A stretch of 64,000 nucleotides of DNA from Mixophyes australis (Eukaryota > Chordata > Amphibia > Anura > Limnodynastidae), in contig JAVHZZ010000002.1 of the NCBI GenBank assembly GCA_036250195.1, positions 273,467,460 through 273,531,459 of the forward strand, read 5' to 3'. This document shows positions 1 to 10,699 of this stretch, in pieces (positions within the stretch are counted from its first letter, which is position 1; each line of letters starts with the position of its first letter). Position numbers and translations under genes: made by a program. The notes below the pieces were generated by a model that was not told where the DNA came from, did no database searches, and saw only the letters and a program-made list of their open reading frames with translations.

Positions 1-10
1 TGCAAATGTT

Positions 11-1090
11 TTGGTTAATGAAGTAACGCAGGATACCGTATGTGTGCTCTCCGGGGCAAGTGATGTACAGCTGTACCCAATTGTGGCAGAAGAGAATCAT
101 AAACTTTCTCAACATATGATCTCAGCAGAAATCATGATTACAGACTGTAGGAAAGAATTAATGGGAGAGGATAAAGGAATTGTCATGTCAGAGACCACTA
201 CCATGGGGCCCTGGGAAAATTACACTTATGCCTTCCCCTATGCAGAATTGGCAGATGAGGAGATGTTGACTGAGTGGGTGTCTGAGAGGGCACCAGTACA
301 GCAAGATTCACCAGCTTTGATGCAACGTACTCCAGCTCCAAATCTTGGAATCCAGAACCCCATACCAGAGGCCTGCACTGGACCATCCACTTTGTTTTGC
401 TGCCAGGAGGACAAGTCTGTGTCCAGTGAGGATTCACACTACCCTGATGCGCCAGAGGCGAGGGAAGTAGTGCAACAGTTGGATGTGGCAACAGGGGAGG
501 GGAGATGCACACCAACATACTTACAAGGGCACCCACAAGTGGTTTGGGAGGGGGACAGAGGATTCCCCATAAGCAAAGAATTAATGGAGCCCCCACGCTT
601 GCCTGCCACTGGGCAGTTGTCCCTTGAGTGTTTGGGGGAGGTGGGATTGGATCTTTGCCAGAAACAGACAGACAAAGAGCCAGAAAGTTTGCCTGCCACT
701 TGGCAGTTTTCACTCGAATATGTGGGGGAGGGGAGCATGGTCTCCAGAAACAGAGGACAGGCCAAGGTACTATTTGCAGTTGGGCAATTAAGGGTGGATA
801 AGGCACCCAAGGGATGTTGGACTACAATTCTAATACAATGGATGTATGCACCGGAGTGGCCCAGTTTTATTGTTGTCTCATCTTATGACACAGGGCAGCA
901 TAAACCCCCACTACAGCTGGGTGGGAAGATATGCCTGCAGCCATGGGACCCTGGTGGGAGATTGAGGAACTGTATACTGCTATCTACCTTGCCATCAGAC
1001 CCAGGAGAAACCACAGCAGGCCAGAGATTTTGGACTTGGGGGGAGAAAGGTTTACTTGGAGCAAGGGAGCCACTGGGGAACAAAGGCTAA
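11..1090 (+). CDS. unrecognised 3' ORF of LTR element
   Basis: This open frame of about 359 codons has no internal stop and ends one base before the polypurine tract. I do not recognise the protein. It is acidic in its first third (about residues 1-150). From about residue 195 it contains imperfect repeats of roughly 35 residues built on 'LPATGQLSLECLGE' and 'LPATWQFSLEYVGE'. I see no CCHC knuckle, DSG protease, YxDD or DDE motif, no clear signal peptide and no strong membrane span, so an envelope is not supported. The start is uncertain because the frame may run in from beyond the window. Its position suggests an accessory or C-terminal polyprotein segment of the LTR element. A chance open frame is less likely at this length but not excluded. 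Confidence 0.4.
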   Translation: MVNEVTQDTVCVLSGASDVQLYPIVAEENHKLSQHMISAEIMITDCRKELMGEDKGIVMSETTTMGPWENYTYAFPYAELADEEMLTEWVSERAPVQQDSPALMQRTPAPNLGIQNPIPEACTGPSTLFCCQEDKSVSSEDSHYPDAPEAREVVQQLDVATGEGRCTPTYLQGHPQVVWEGDRGFPISKELMEPPRLPATGQLSLECLGEVGLDLCQKQTDKEPESLPATWQFSLEYVGEGSMVSRNRGQAKVLFAVGQLRVDKAPKGCWTTILIQWMYAPEWPSFIVVSSYDTGQHKPPLQLGGKICLQPWDPGGRLRNCILLSTLPSDPGETTAGQRFWTWGEKGLLGAREPLGNKG

Positions 1091-1106
1091 AAAAGTGGGG
1101 GAGGAA

Positions 1107-1940
1107 TGTGACGAAATGAGTTTGATAACCCTGTGAGCATGTCTCATTTCTCACATAATGTGGACTATAGTACTTTTTATAGCCTTTGCTTTTTGTTCCC
1201 CAGCTCACCAGACTATAACTGCATTGTCCAATAACATGTGGCTATGGGGACATTGTAGTTCAGTGTACATATGCATATGGTTTATTGTATATTGATAACT
1301 TGAAGTAAGGTTGCTATTCATTGTCTTTAAAGTAAAGCCAGGGGGATTATGGGTAGGGATCAGGGTGCCATGTGCCTGATTAGGAAAACTAATTAGTGTC
1401 CATTGTTCTCACCAGGCTAGTCCAGACAGGCCATCTTACAGGGGAGGTTCTCTGAAAGGACAGCTCATCTTCACTCCCCTGTCCAACCCCCCCTAGTCCA
1501 GCACTGACCAATGGTTAAGTAGAATAGACGCAGGGGTTTGCCCAGGGAGGGGAAAGACTGTGGAAATTAGACCTGTGATATATAAGGAACAACTCCAGGG
1601 GGGAGGGGTGTTCATGCTTGGATTTCATTCAGGAAGGTGCAAGATGGAGTTTTGAATTGTCGTTTTCTAACTCGAGTCTATATATGCAGCTGAGAGGGAT
1701 CCATGGGTCATAAAGTCTGGACAGCAGGTGACTATATCTCCTTAAGTTATTGGGGTAAGGGACAGATGATGTGGTAAATCTGCCTGGCATTTATTTACTG
1801 TGTGTACATAATATTGTAGTGTGATTTGTATGACAATAAATATACTGTTGTATTTTTATAACTGCATTTTGCCTGAGTGACCATACGAATCCTAGAAGGT
1901 ACTGGGTAGCACTGGGCCAGATAAACCCGGTATCTTCACA
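1107..1940 (+). repeat. 3' LTR (834 bp)
   Basis: It begins TGTGACG just after a purine tract and ends CTTCACA, giving the usual TG...CA with a short inverted terminal match (TGTGA/TCACA). Inside are a TATA-like 'gatatataagg' near 1577 and an AATAAA at 1835-1840, in the expected U3-R-U5 order. The flank changes at once to L1 coding sequence. Confidence 0.7.
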
Positions 1941-2155
1941 GGGATCCTTTCCCGTTTTAGGGATAAGAACTATAATGGCTTCAGCCATAGACGGAGATAC
2001 ACACCCCTTATCTCTAAAACTTGTAAACATGTCCTTCAGGCGAGGCACAAAAAGCCCCAGATGTTTCTTATACAGCTCTATGGGTATCCCATCTATGCCC
2101 GGGGCCCTACCATTTGGGAACGATGATATTGCAGCTACAATCTCTTCATCAGAAA
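1941..2155 (-). pseudogene. L1 ORF2 RT fragment (antisense)
   Basis: Read on the minus strand, this encodes the start of an L1-clade reverse transcriptase: 'GRAPGIDGIP' followed by 'EAIIVLIPKTGKDP', the motif 0/1 region. It ends abruptly at the LTR junction (1940/1941), which cuts just after 'GKDP'. The adjoining sense L1 carries its own, different copy of the same region ('TPGPDGLTAEYY', 'HTVLIPKPGKDP'). This is therefore a separate, older element and not a 5' inversion of the next one. Confidence 0.75.
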
Positions 2156-5100
2156 ACCCGTGGCATCTTTTAAATCCAACAGACAGATCATACTCTTTCC
2201 ATTCTGGTGTACACAGATCCTTTTCACGGAGTGATTATATATTAGTATCTGACACTCTAACGCCATGGGTTCGTAAAGCAGACATTGTCGACATAGTTAT
2301 CTCAGACCACGCCATGGTTTCTCTTACGATTCAGAATCCAAGCTCGAGAAGGAGACCTAGACATTGGAGATTTCCGTCTTATCTATATAACTCAGATCAT
2401 TTTCAACAATTTTTAAGTCACAGATGGGTGGAGTACTTAGATGATAACATTGACCAATGGGATGATAAAATTATTTTTTGGGATGCCTCAAAAGCGGTGA
2501 TGCGGGGCCATATAATTGCATAAGTGTCTAGACATCGCAAGAAGGCGAGAGAAGTCTATGATAACCTACACAGACTATCGACTGAGGCTTATACTAGATA
2601 TACTTCCAATCAATCTGAAATGACATGGGCGGCTTACTGTGAGGCGAGACAACTCTTAGAAAGCTTTTTGACGGCTCAAGCAAAGCAACAAATTGAGTTA
2701 TCAAAAAATAAATTTTTCAGATGGGGAAATAAAGCCGGCAAATTGCTTACCAAACCCCAAACGCAAAAGTCACATAGTCCCCCCTAAAGCCCCCAATTCA
2801 TCTAAACTTCTTACCAAATCGGAAGACATATTGGAAGCCTTTCAAACTTATTATTCAGCCTTATATAGAGGCTCTGCGCCAAATCCTCAGCTAATATCCA
2901 AACTTTTGACAGAGGCCAAGTTACCTTCACTAACACCTGACCAGAGAGAATCTTTGGCGCAAGACATTACATCCCGAGATGTAGAATTGGCAATTAAGCA
3001 TTTGAAACTCAATAAAACTCCAGGCCCAGATGGCCTTACGGCAGAGTATTACAAAGTCCTGGAAGGAGATTTGGCCCATGTCCTAGCAGATTTGTTTTCA
3101 AAAATTCATAGAGAGCGTCCAACCTACCCTTCATTTAATTTGGCCCATACAGTTCTTATCCCTAAACCAGGTAAGGACCCTACATTGGAGGGGTCTTATC
3201 GTCCTGTTACTCTTTTGAACACAGATTACAAGCTTCTGGCAAAAATCATAGCAGATCGCTTACAAAATATCCTTCCTGGGCTGTTAACACCCCACCAGTT
3301 GGGATTTGTGGCAGGATGACATTCGGTTAAGGGTATTAGAACTGCTATTTCAGCAATTGTGGCCTCAAATTTGGGTTACCACCTCTAACATGCTCCATAG
3401 TTTAGATGCCCAAAAGGCTTTTGACTCTGTCGCATGGCCATTTTTGAACGAAATCCTTTCATATAGGCGGTTTGACACAGATTTTATCTGATCGCTTTTC
3501 TCTACACCTCCCCTAAGACATCCTTATTGGAATCACAGGTTCTCCACTGGAAATGTCTGGAGGGACTAGACAAGGTTGTCCACTCTTTCCACTTCTATTT
3601 AATCTGGTATTGGATCCTATGCTTAGGGTTTTGCAAAACTGGAGGCAATTGGAGGGGATACAAATTGGGGATCAAGAAATCAAAATTACAGCTTTTGCGG
3701 ATGACGTAATGATATATATATATATCTAATCCAGAAGCCTCACTTAAACCTCTGATGAATAGGGTGGTTGAGTTTGGATCTGTCTCGGGATTTTCTGTCA
3801 ACTTTGAGAAGTCCACTGCTATGTATTTGGGTAAAGATGTCATAACCCCAGCCTAGGCATGGGATATTCCTATTACTTGGGCAAAATCGACCATGTCATA
3901 CCTGGGCATCCGACTACCTAAGATATTCACTCTTTATATGACCTCAATATCTCAAAAGCGATAAATGTGGTGGAACATGAGATGAAAAGTTGGAAACACT
4001 TATGCCTCTCTTATGGAGGTAGGATAAATATAATTAAAATTATCATATTTCCTAAATTGTTGTATCCTTTACAAGTTTTACCACTATTATTGACAAGATC
4101 AGATGTAGCTAGACTAGATGCAGACTTTAGACGTTTCATCTGGAATTCCAAAAAAACACGTATTGGGTTAATCAAGTTACAACAGTCCAAAGAGAGAGGG
4201 GGGCTGAATTTGCCAAATATCATCAGATATAATCAAGCGGCTCAATTGCGACACCTTAGAGAATGGTTGCACGGGACAGATATCCATACTAACACTAAGC
4301 TGGATCAGAGTTTTATACCTAATCTTAACTTATTGGCCTTTATCCATCTACATGAACAAGAATTGCCAATAGGACTCTATTGCAGACTCTACATAATCCA
4401 CTCTTATATACCACACGCAAGCTCTGGCATAAACTTTGTCACATAAACCACTTAAGTCCCTATACTTCAGTGCATCTCCCCCTGTTAAATAACCCGAACT
4501 TTCAAAATGGCTCAGCCTCCTTCCCATTTACCGATTGGGCAAAGTTGGGAATTACTAAAATAAGACAATTAATCGATATTAACACACGTAAACCAATGAC
4601 CTATGCCCAGATTAGTTCAAACTATCCGCAGCTGGCTCCATACCACCTAGCTGTATTCCAATGCACACATTACATTAGTACAGTTTTGCGAAAAATTCCT
4701 CTCTCGGATAGGGATAACCCCTTGGAGGTTATGCTTTCAAAACCTCCTTTAACTCACCAGGCCATATCACAACACTATTCCTTGATACGGGATCAATTTG
4801 ATTATGGTCACTCTAAAACTGGTCTTTCGTTATGGCAGGAACGATTCCCTCATCTGACTCCAGAAGTTCTCCTTAAAGCACTTGCCAATTCCATTAAAAT
4901 TTTACCGGCCATGACCTATACAGAAATGTTTCTTAACATTTTTCATAGAGCATATCTATCTCCATCTCGTCGGTTTCAGATAGGACTATCGGAATCTCAT
5001 TGTTGTCCGAAATGTGGATTTCCAAGAGCGGATTTGACACATTGCTTCTTGGAATGTCCCCCAATTAAAAGATTCTGGACTCAGATTTGGAGATTCTCTA

Positions 5101-5671
5101 ATACACATTTGGTAAACTATGCACCCCTATCTCCGGAATGGGCGATATTCGGAATACTCCCAAGTAGCTGCAAAGTTAGCAAGGGATGCAGGAGTTTATT
5201 ATTAGCAATCTCAGCTGCGGCCAGAAAGAGCATATTGCAGGTCTGGGCCCAGAATTCTCCTCCTGTGTTCTCTCTTTTTAGAGAAAAGCTATATCATATA
5301 TTTTGAATGGATTGGATAGAGACGTCATTGCAAAAAGAGTCTAGAGTAAAACAATTTTTTAACACATGGGAGAGTTTTATAGCCCTATTACCTCATACTA
5401 TACAAACACAACTCTGGAACAGTTTCCATAATACTGAATGGTATGAGTTAAGAATGGTCTCTGCAGACCCTCCAATCAATCTATCTATATCTAATGATAG
5501 TTGAGTCCTGTAGAAAGGGGGATTCTTTGGAATGGAGTGACTTGTAATGTTGATTGCACATTGGAATGTAAAAGAATTGTGAAAACATACTTGTACTTTA
5601 TAATGCATTTAATTGTACTTGATATTTTTTTTTACCTCAATAAAAAATTGAAAAGAAAAAAAAAAAAAAAA
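2156..5671 (+). mobile_element. 5'-truncated L1-clade LINE
   Basis: This is a non-LTR retrotransposon copy of about 3.5 kb. It starts in the C-terminal part of the endonuclease, runs through reverse transcriptase and the cysteine-rich C-terminus, and ends with AATAAA (5639-5644) and a pure A tail (about 5656-5671). ORF1, the 5' UTR and most of the endonuclease are missing. Target duplications could not be paired with confidence because the left flank is another L1 fragment. Confidence 0.85.
2160..5504 (+). pseudogene. L1 ORF2 (EN-RT-Cys), broken
   Basis: The ORF2 protein nicks target DNA and reverse-transcribes its own RNA. Visible in order: endonuclease tail 'SRSDYILVS' and 'SDHAMV' (2240-2335); linker; RT motifs 'TPGPDGLTAEYY' (about 3018) and 'SYRPVTLL' (about 3197); 'SLDAQKAFD' (about 3400); catalytic 'AFADD' (about 3690-3705); and a C-terminal 'CCPKCGFPRADLTHCFLECP' cysteine/histidine cluster (about 5003-5060). 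It is dead. There is an in-frame TAA at 2521, a frameshift near 2750, a TGA replacing a probable CGA at 3316 (CpG decay), further shifts from 3490 to 3960, and an (AT) run right after the FADD codons. The L1-clade assignment rests on these motifs and the tail. Confidence 0.85.
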
Positions 5672-5739
5672 GCAGAGGGGTCCAGGAGAATGAGTATGGA
5701 GAAATGACCCTTAGACTTTGCTGTAAGTAGATCATTGCA

Positions 5740-6870
5740 CATCTTTTGTGAAACACTAATCACTTAAGTAGGTGAGGAAATAAATAGGGATATAGTTAGA
5801 GAGAGGCTCGAGGTCGAGGGGACTGGTTGTAGGGTGAGATGATGAGATGAGTGTAAGGACTTCGTCTTCAGGTCCTGGAGAGAGTGAATTAAGGGTAGAT
5901 TGTAGGTGAAGGTGGGTGGCGTGTGTGGTATTTGGCAAGAGGAAATATCTTGTCAAATGGTGTTGATTTTATCTTTGAAGTAGGTGGCAAAATAATGGGC
6001 TGTCAGAGAGGAAGGTGCATATGGGTAGAAAAGTGAGCTGAAGGTGGCAAAGGGGCGATGTGGATTAAAGACTGGGTGGATATTAGAGAATGTTTGTTTG
6101 GCAATTGAAAGGGCAGTACTGTAAGATGAAAGCATGAATTTATAGTGGAGGAACTCAGGATTGGAACAAGATTTCATCCGCCTATACTCTGCAGAGCATG
6201 ACCATTTTTCCAGGTAGGGAACCTGTGTGTTGTGCCATGGGGGTGTGGTTTGGATTGTTGGAGTCTGTATGTGGTAGCTGAAGTAGCATTGTCAAGGGCT
6301 GAAGTGAATGTTTTGATGTAGAAAGAGACAGTCTGATTTGGGCAGAACTATGCAGTCATAGGAGTTGTTATAGTGAAAATGAAAAATGAATTTGGTAAGA
6401 GTACATAGGTGTTACTGTGTACGTGTGGATTTGGGTGCAGGGGGAGGGCGTGAGGTAAAGTGAGGCTAAAGGAAAGGTGGCTGTGGTCAGAGAGTAGGAA
6501 TGCTGAGTTGGAGAAACTAGAGATCGAGCAGTAGTGGGAGAAAACAAAGTCAAGGGAGGTCCATCACAGTGGGTGGGAGACGAGGTCCACTGGGAGAGAC
6601 CAAAGGAGGAAGTAAGTGAAAGAAGTTTAGTGGCAGAAGAGATAGTGAGATTATTAATGGGAATGTTGAAATCACCTAGTATGAGAGTAGGCAGGTTAAA
6701 GGATAGGACATTAGTGAGCCAAACCTAGGAATTGGGAAACTGGACCTGCAGGGTGATAAATGACAGCAACATAAAGATGGAGAGGATAAAATAGATGGAT
6801 AGTTTCGAGTTCAAAGGAAAAGATTGAGAGGGAGGTTTCAGAGGGTATGACTTGGAAAGAAAACAAAGGC
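5740..6870 (-). pseudogene. CR1/L2-like LINE endonuclease fragment
   Basis: On the minus strand, several frames read as part of a jockey-superfamily LINE protein. From high to low coordinate: 'YHPAGPVSQFL' (a decayed YRPPGP box), 'LILGDFNIPI' (GDFN catalytic box, about 6672-6700), then the EN-to-RT linker with 'CNPEFLHYKFML' (about 6150) and 'HYFATYFKDKINTI' (about 5960-6000). No RT motif follows. Stops and shifts separate the pieces. CR1 and L2 cannot be told apart by eye. Confidence 0.6.
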
Positions 6871-8303
6871 AACAATGTGCAAAGACTTTGATATCATTGT
6901 TATATTCATAAGGTTTAGCAAGAGTTTATATGCTTGCTAGAGTGTGCATTAGATTTATTGCTAAACTAATTGAATAAATCGATAGGGAGTTAAAAAGTTA
7001 TTAACATTTATCAGTTTGCTATCGAATTACTATTATATGTCCACATTTAATTTTTATGTTGTTTACTTTACCCATCCCTATTAATAAATATGCCACATTG
7101 GATTCTCCCCCTTTTACATTTGTGATATAAATCTGTGTCAGGAGAGAATGGCAGTGGTGCTCCCATGTTATCCCCTGGTGGGTGAAGTCACCGTCCATTA
7201 CCTACTGAGCCTAAAGAAACTGATCCAGGAGAAGGTGCTGCAATGCTGTCGATGAGTGAGTCATCAATCAATATATTACACCCTAGAAATAGATCTGTCT
7301 AAAGGTTGCACTGTTTCAGTCTCTAGAGTTCATTAACAAAATCTACAAAAGTGCAGCCCTCACAGTGCAAATGCTGAATGGACCTATTTTAGTTCAAATA
7401 TACTTGAACTGCAGCGGTCATGGACTTTGCATGTAAAAATGGCTGTGTTTGATGCTTATGTGCAATAACAGAATTTCTTTTTAAGGGATGAGATATTTAA
7501 ATGAGGTATAAAGGGTTATATTTAGAGTGTCATTTCCTGATTCATGGACAGTCACACAACTCTTTTTCCTCATCCTTGGAGGCTGCAGAAACAAGGCCTC
7601 AGCTTATGCTGTACTTAAAATCGGATGCATTTCCTTGGCACACTTTAAACATCAAAGTGCATTTTTAGGGGCATTTCTAACAATGTACAACTGAAATACA
7701 CAATAGAGACATGAACTACACTATAGAAAGATTTTCTCGATGCCCCCTAATTATCACGATTCTCATTTTATGAAATATATTGAAATCATGGTCTGTTAAT
7801 GACCTTTTCTGTGCCAGAAGCATTGATTTTTCGATGCAATACAGCCTAGATCAGAGCTGTGCCACTTGCTGGTTGGATGTGTTTATTGAGCAATATCTGT
7901 GGCATTTAGACATTTGAAATCAGCCATGCATCTGTAGCTGATACTAACCTCTATAATGATGATTCCAGTGATCAAAGCTTGAAAAGCTCTGCTCATTATG
8001 AAAAGGATGATTTGTTTTCATTAGTCCATTGCAGACAATTGTGCCCTGCTCTCACCCTGTTATAATCTTGTTGGAGTTTTAATTCTTACAAACTTTTGAT
8101 ATTTAACATTGTATTTGTTACTTATTGAATGTCAAACATAGTATAGCATGACTATGACTATTCTTGGCAATATTTTGTTCATTACGTTAATGAGTAATGT
8201 TCCCAGTGCTCAGTTTTTCGTTTATGAAAGATTTTCTTTCAAAAGGGTTATTGACACATTACATGCTTTTTTTAACGGACTGTCAGTTGGTGATGATCTA
8301 TTA
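6871..8303. other. no recognised gene
   Basis: This AT-rich stretch of about 1.4 kb has no repeat family I recognise and only short open frames. One small exon-like interval (7140-7255) is listed under findings. A slippage or inversion origin is not evident. Confidence 0.5.
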
Positions 8304-8500
8304 TGCAGTGTCTGTATCTGTGCTCATTCCTAGAAGAAGAATATGGAGACCAGAAGCTGTGCTGTGCCTACTGTAAAATACCTTTTACTAAATTGAAGAA
8401 CAAACATAAAGCAACACGTTCTACAGCAGGCTGTAAAGCAGCACAGTAAAACAACACAGTGGTGAAACATGGTATTGCAGGCAGATCACAATATCTAACA
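8304..8500 (-). repeat. 3' LTR of small LTR element
   Basis: About 80% identical by eye to 9281-9507. Read on the minus strand it starts TGTTAGATATTG and ends ACACTGCA. It is preceded by a purine tract. It contains the shared 'ttgctttatgtttgttctt' segment. Confidence 0.6.
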
Positions 8501-8624
8501 ATTCCCTCCACATGTAGATAAATGCTCCTTGCCACCTACCCCCCACACACAGGTAACGGCGGCCCTCATGTATGACTGGTGAACTTCGAGCAGAAATTAT
8601 TACAGTTTCTGCGGACTCCACTGC

Positions 8625-8818
8625 AAACAAGTCATTTTACAGCAGGGGCTGGGCCAAACGCTGCGATTCCTGGTGAATTGCTGCGGTTTGGAACTGATTC
8701 TGCCCACTTCACTAGGAAGTGGGCAGATGCGGGAGATTGCCACACTCTCCCGGGAGTCCGGGAGACTCTCGCAAATTGCGGGAGTCTCCCAGACATTCCG
8801 GGAGAGTTGGCAAGTATG
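8625..8818. repeat. dispersed repeat, copy 1
   Basis: It is closely similar, in the same orientation, to 36945-37162. Shared landmarks are 'tctgcccacttc', 'gtgggcagat', 'gtctcccagacattccggg' and the end 'gagttggcaagtatg'. It interrupts a gag frame here, so it is mobile. The superfamily is not determined. The interior has short inverted stretches (gcccactt...aagtgggc). Confidence 0.6.
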
Positions 8819-9094
8819 TTTCAGTTGTGCCACATATGTGGCAACTGACTCCTCCCCCTCCCGGTTCTGTTTATGGAATCTGAACCATCCTGCTATCACT
8901 AAAGGTTTAGAGGACAGATGCTCTTGCATAATCTGAACAATATGTGTAAAAGACTTTGCATCAGGTTTCGCAGGGGTTGTTAAACTATATAGCAAACCAA
9001 AGGATTTTCCCCCCATAGCGCTTAATAGATCTGGCACTTGTTTCTCTGCAGCAACATTATTTGCCACAAAATACTGTTCCGGTATTTATGTATA
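8819..9094 (-). pseudogene. Ty3/gypsy Gag fragment
   Basis: The minus-strand frame reads 'EKQVPDLLSAMGGKSFGLL', 'IVQIMQEHLSSKPLVIA' and 'ESVATYVAQLKH'. This is the capsid-like central region of gypsy Gag proteins that carry the 'LL...GG...Y.LL' and 'QEHLSPKPLVI' patterns. Gag forms the particle that packages element RNA. The frame is open to about 8819, where a dispersed repeat replaces the C-terminal half and zinc knuckle. The N-terminus is not identifiable. Confidence 0.65.
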
Positions 9095-9280
9095 CAACAG
9101 CCAGTCATCTTTTCCTATGTGTCAAAGTCACTTAACGTATTTGCCTTGTCATGGTATCAGTTCCTTACCAGTGCTTGCAACTGCACGCTATGCACATTTT
9201 TTCTCCCACAAGCGCTGCCACTCTACTTCCCTTCTGGTCTGGGAGATGTGGCCTGGATTCATAAGCCACTCGTCACTAAT

Positions 9281-9507
9281 TGTGGTGTCTGTGTATGTGC
9301 TCATTCATACAAGCAGAACATGGAGACCAGGAGCTATGCTATGCTTGTTGTAAAACACTTTTTATTAAACTGAAGAACAAACATAAAGCAACACATTTTG
9401 CAGCAGGCTGCAAAACAGCCCAATAAAGATAACACAGTGGTGAAATATGGTATTGCAGGCATGAATAGCAAAGTGGATCTGGCAGAGCCAGATCATAATA
9501 TCTAACA
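9281..9507 (-). repeat. 5' LTR of small LTR element
   Basis: This is the partner of 8304-8500. On the minus strand it starts TGTTAGATATTA and ends GACACCACA. It is about 30 bp longer than the left copy because of an extra segment near its start. The divergence between the two LTRs points to an old insertion. Confidence 0.6.
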
Positions 9508-9511
9508 TATT

Positions 9512-10474
9512 GGGTCTGATTCATTAAAGAAGGTAAGTAAAAAAAAGGAGTACACTTATCTCCTGGGCAAACCATGTTACAATGCAAAGGGTGCAAATTA
9601 GTTTATTATTTTGCACATAAGTTAAATATTGGTTGCTTTTACATATAGCAAACAAATACTTGATAGTTTTAATTTTGCAATGAAATATAAAGTTGATCTA
9701 GGACATGTCCTATCCCAACTATAAATCTGTCCCCATATTTTACATTTTCCTCCCCCTCAACATGGTTTTGGCAATGTCAGACTAGTGAATTGGATGGAGC
9801 AACTAACTGGTATTGGCGCTACTGAACAAGGAGGCGTGGAGTCTAATGCATCTCCCAGTATTCACCAGGGCCCCCCCGTAAGGAGGTTTGGGCTTCGCTA
9901 CTAAGGGTGCACAAGTAAAATTTCTCCAGGACAGTTACCAGTGTAGTTGAGGAGCAGGTGGTCAGGACAATCCGGGTCAAGCCAAATGGACAACACAGTA
10001 CCGAGGGAGATCCAAAGGGATGGTCAGAGCAACCGAGGTCAAGCCAGGAAATCAAGCAAACAAAAACAGGATCCAGGAGAATAGTCAAGGTGCAAACCGG
10101 GTCAAACAGGAGGTCAAAAGCAGGAGAATAGCACATGGGTTGCTGGAGTCAGGAAAAGAACCCCTGATGTTGTCAGAGTCAGGTATAAATAGAGGTGCCA
10201 AGCACGTGATTGTCCAGCAGTCAGTGACGTCCCTGACCGCCAACAGAGAGACAAAACTAGCGTTCCACTGGTATCGTCCCATTACTGCGTCTGCTCAGGG
10301 AGCTTTCTGTCGGTCGGTGGATGCAGGATCTCTAATGCCTAGCAACAGAGCTTCCCCAGCCGGAAGAGGCAGGCAGCCATCCCTGCTCTATGGACGCGAT
10401 GTGGGGACAGTGCCTGACAGCCAAGGTGTTAAGTTACTCCTTTTTTGCTTTACTCTCCTTAATGAATCAGGCCC
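9512..10474. mobile_element. MITE with CCTGATTCATTAA ends
   Basis: The inverted ends match: 'gggtctgattcattaa' at 9512 and 'ttaatgaatcaggccc' at the right. Both are followed inward by a similar 'aggagta' block. A 3-bp duplication 'att' flanks the element (9509-9511 and 10475-10477), as in PIF/Harbinger-type elements. A solo LTR (9841-10419) interrupts it. The same type of end occurs at 13406, 15515 and 33177. Confidence 0.6.
9841..10419 (-). repeat. solo LTR inside a MITE
   Basis: On the minus strand it starts TGTCAGGCACTGTCCC, has a TATA-like 'tatttatacc' mid-way, then a long run of 'cctgacc/cttgacc' pyrimidine-rich text, and ends near 'gcattagac'. It matches the solo LTR at 21121-21729 in start, internal layout and end ('cctggtgaa...gttagac'). 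No internal coding sequence adjoins it. The exact 3' edge is uncertain by a few bases. Confidence 0.6.
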
Positions 10475-10699
10475 ATTATGTTTGAACTTGAACTTAGAAA
10501 TAATGAAGCAACAATCTCCTGTGACAGTTTTCACTTAATATGTATTTTATTCCAATTAATTGTATTACATTTAAGTTATCCACTCTTTATGAGAAAACGA
10601 TAGTCTCCATGTCCGATACTTTATCACTGATGGCATGAGTCCAATTGTGATAGAATTTCTGAATAATGGGGCAAACCATTGAAGTAGAAAAAATTGACA

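Larger units (their letters stand above)
1..1940 (+). mobile_element. 3' part of an LTR retrotransposon
   Basis: The order is an open reading frame (11-1090), a purine-rich tract (1091-1106) and a repeat that starts TGTGA and ends TCACA (1107-1940). This is the normal 3' end of an LTR retroelement, with the polypurine tract just before the 3' LTR. The 5' LTR, gag and pol would lie left of the window. The right edge cuts exactly into an antisense L1 reverse-transcriptase frame (1941-2155), so the element inserted into that older L1. The other target-site duplication is outside the window and cannot be checked. The family (Ty3/gypsy or retrovirus-like) is not determined. Confidence 0.7.
8304..9507 (-). 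mobile_element. small gag-only LTR element
   Basis: Two direct repeats of about 200-227 bp (8304-8500 and 9281-9507) flank 780 bp containing a gag remnant on the minus strand. Both repeats start TGTTAGATATT and end CA in the element's orientation. Just upstream of the left (3') copy lies a polypurine tract, 'gtggagggaat' on the minus strand (8501-8511). No pol is present, so this is an internally deleted, nonautonomous Ty3/gypsy-like copy. A dispersed repeat (8625-8818) sits inside it. A clean 5-bp target duplication is not visible. Confidence 0.65.

Noticed and set aside
198..810. Minus-strand open frames opposite the first ORF
   Set aside because: They overlap the plus-strand frame that leads correctly into a polypurine tract and 3' LTR; the antisense frames have no such context.
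1941..5671. A twin-priming 5' inversion of a single L1
   Set aside because: The antisense piece encodes an RT segment that the sense copy also has, with different sequence, so two separate elements are involved.
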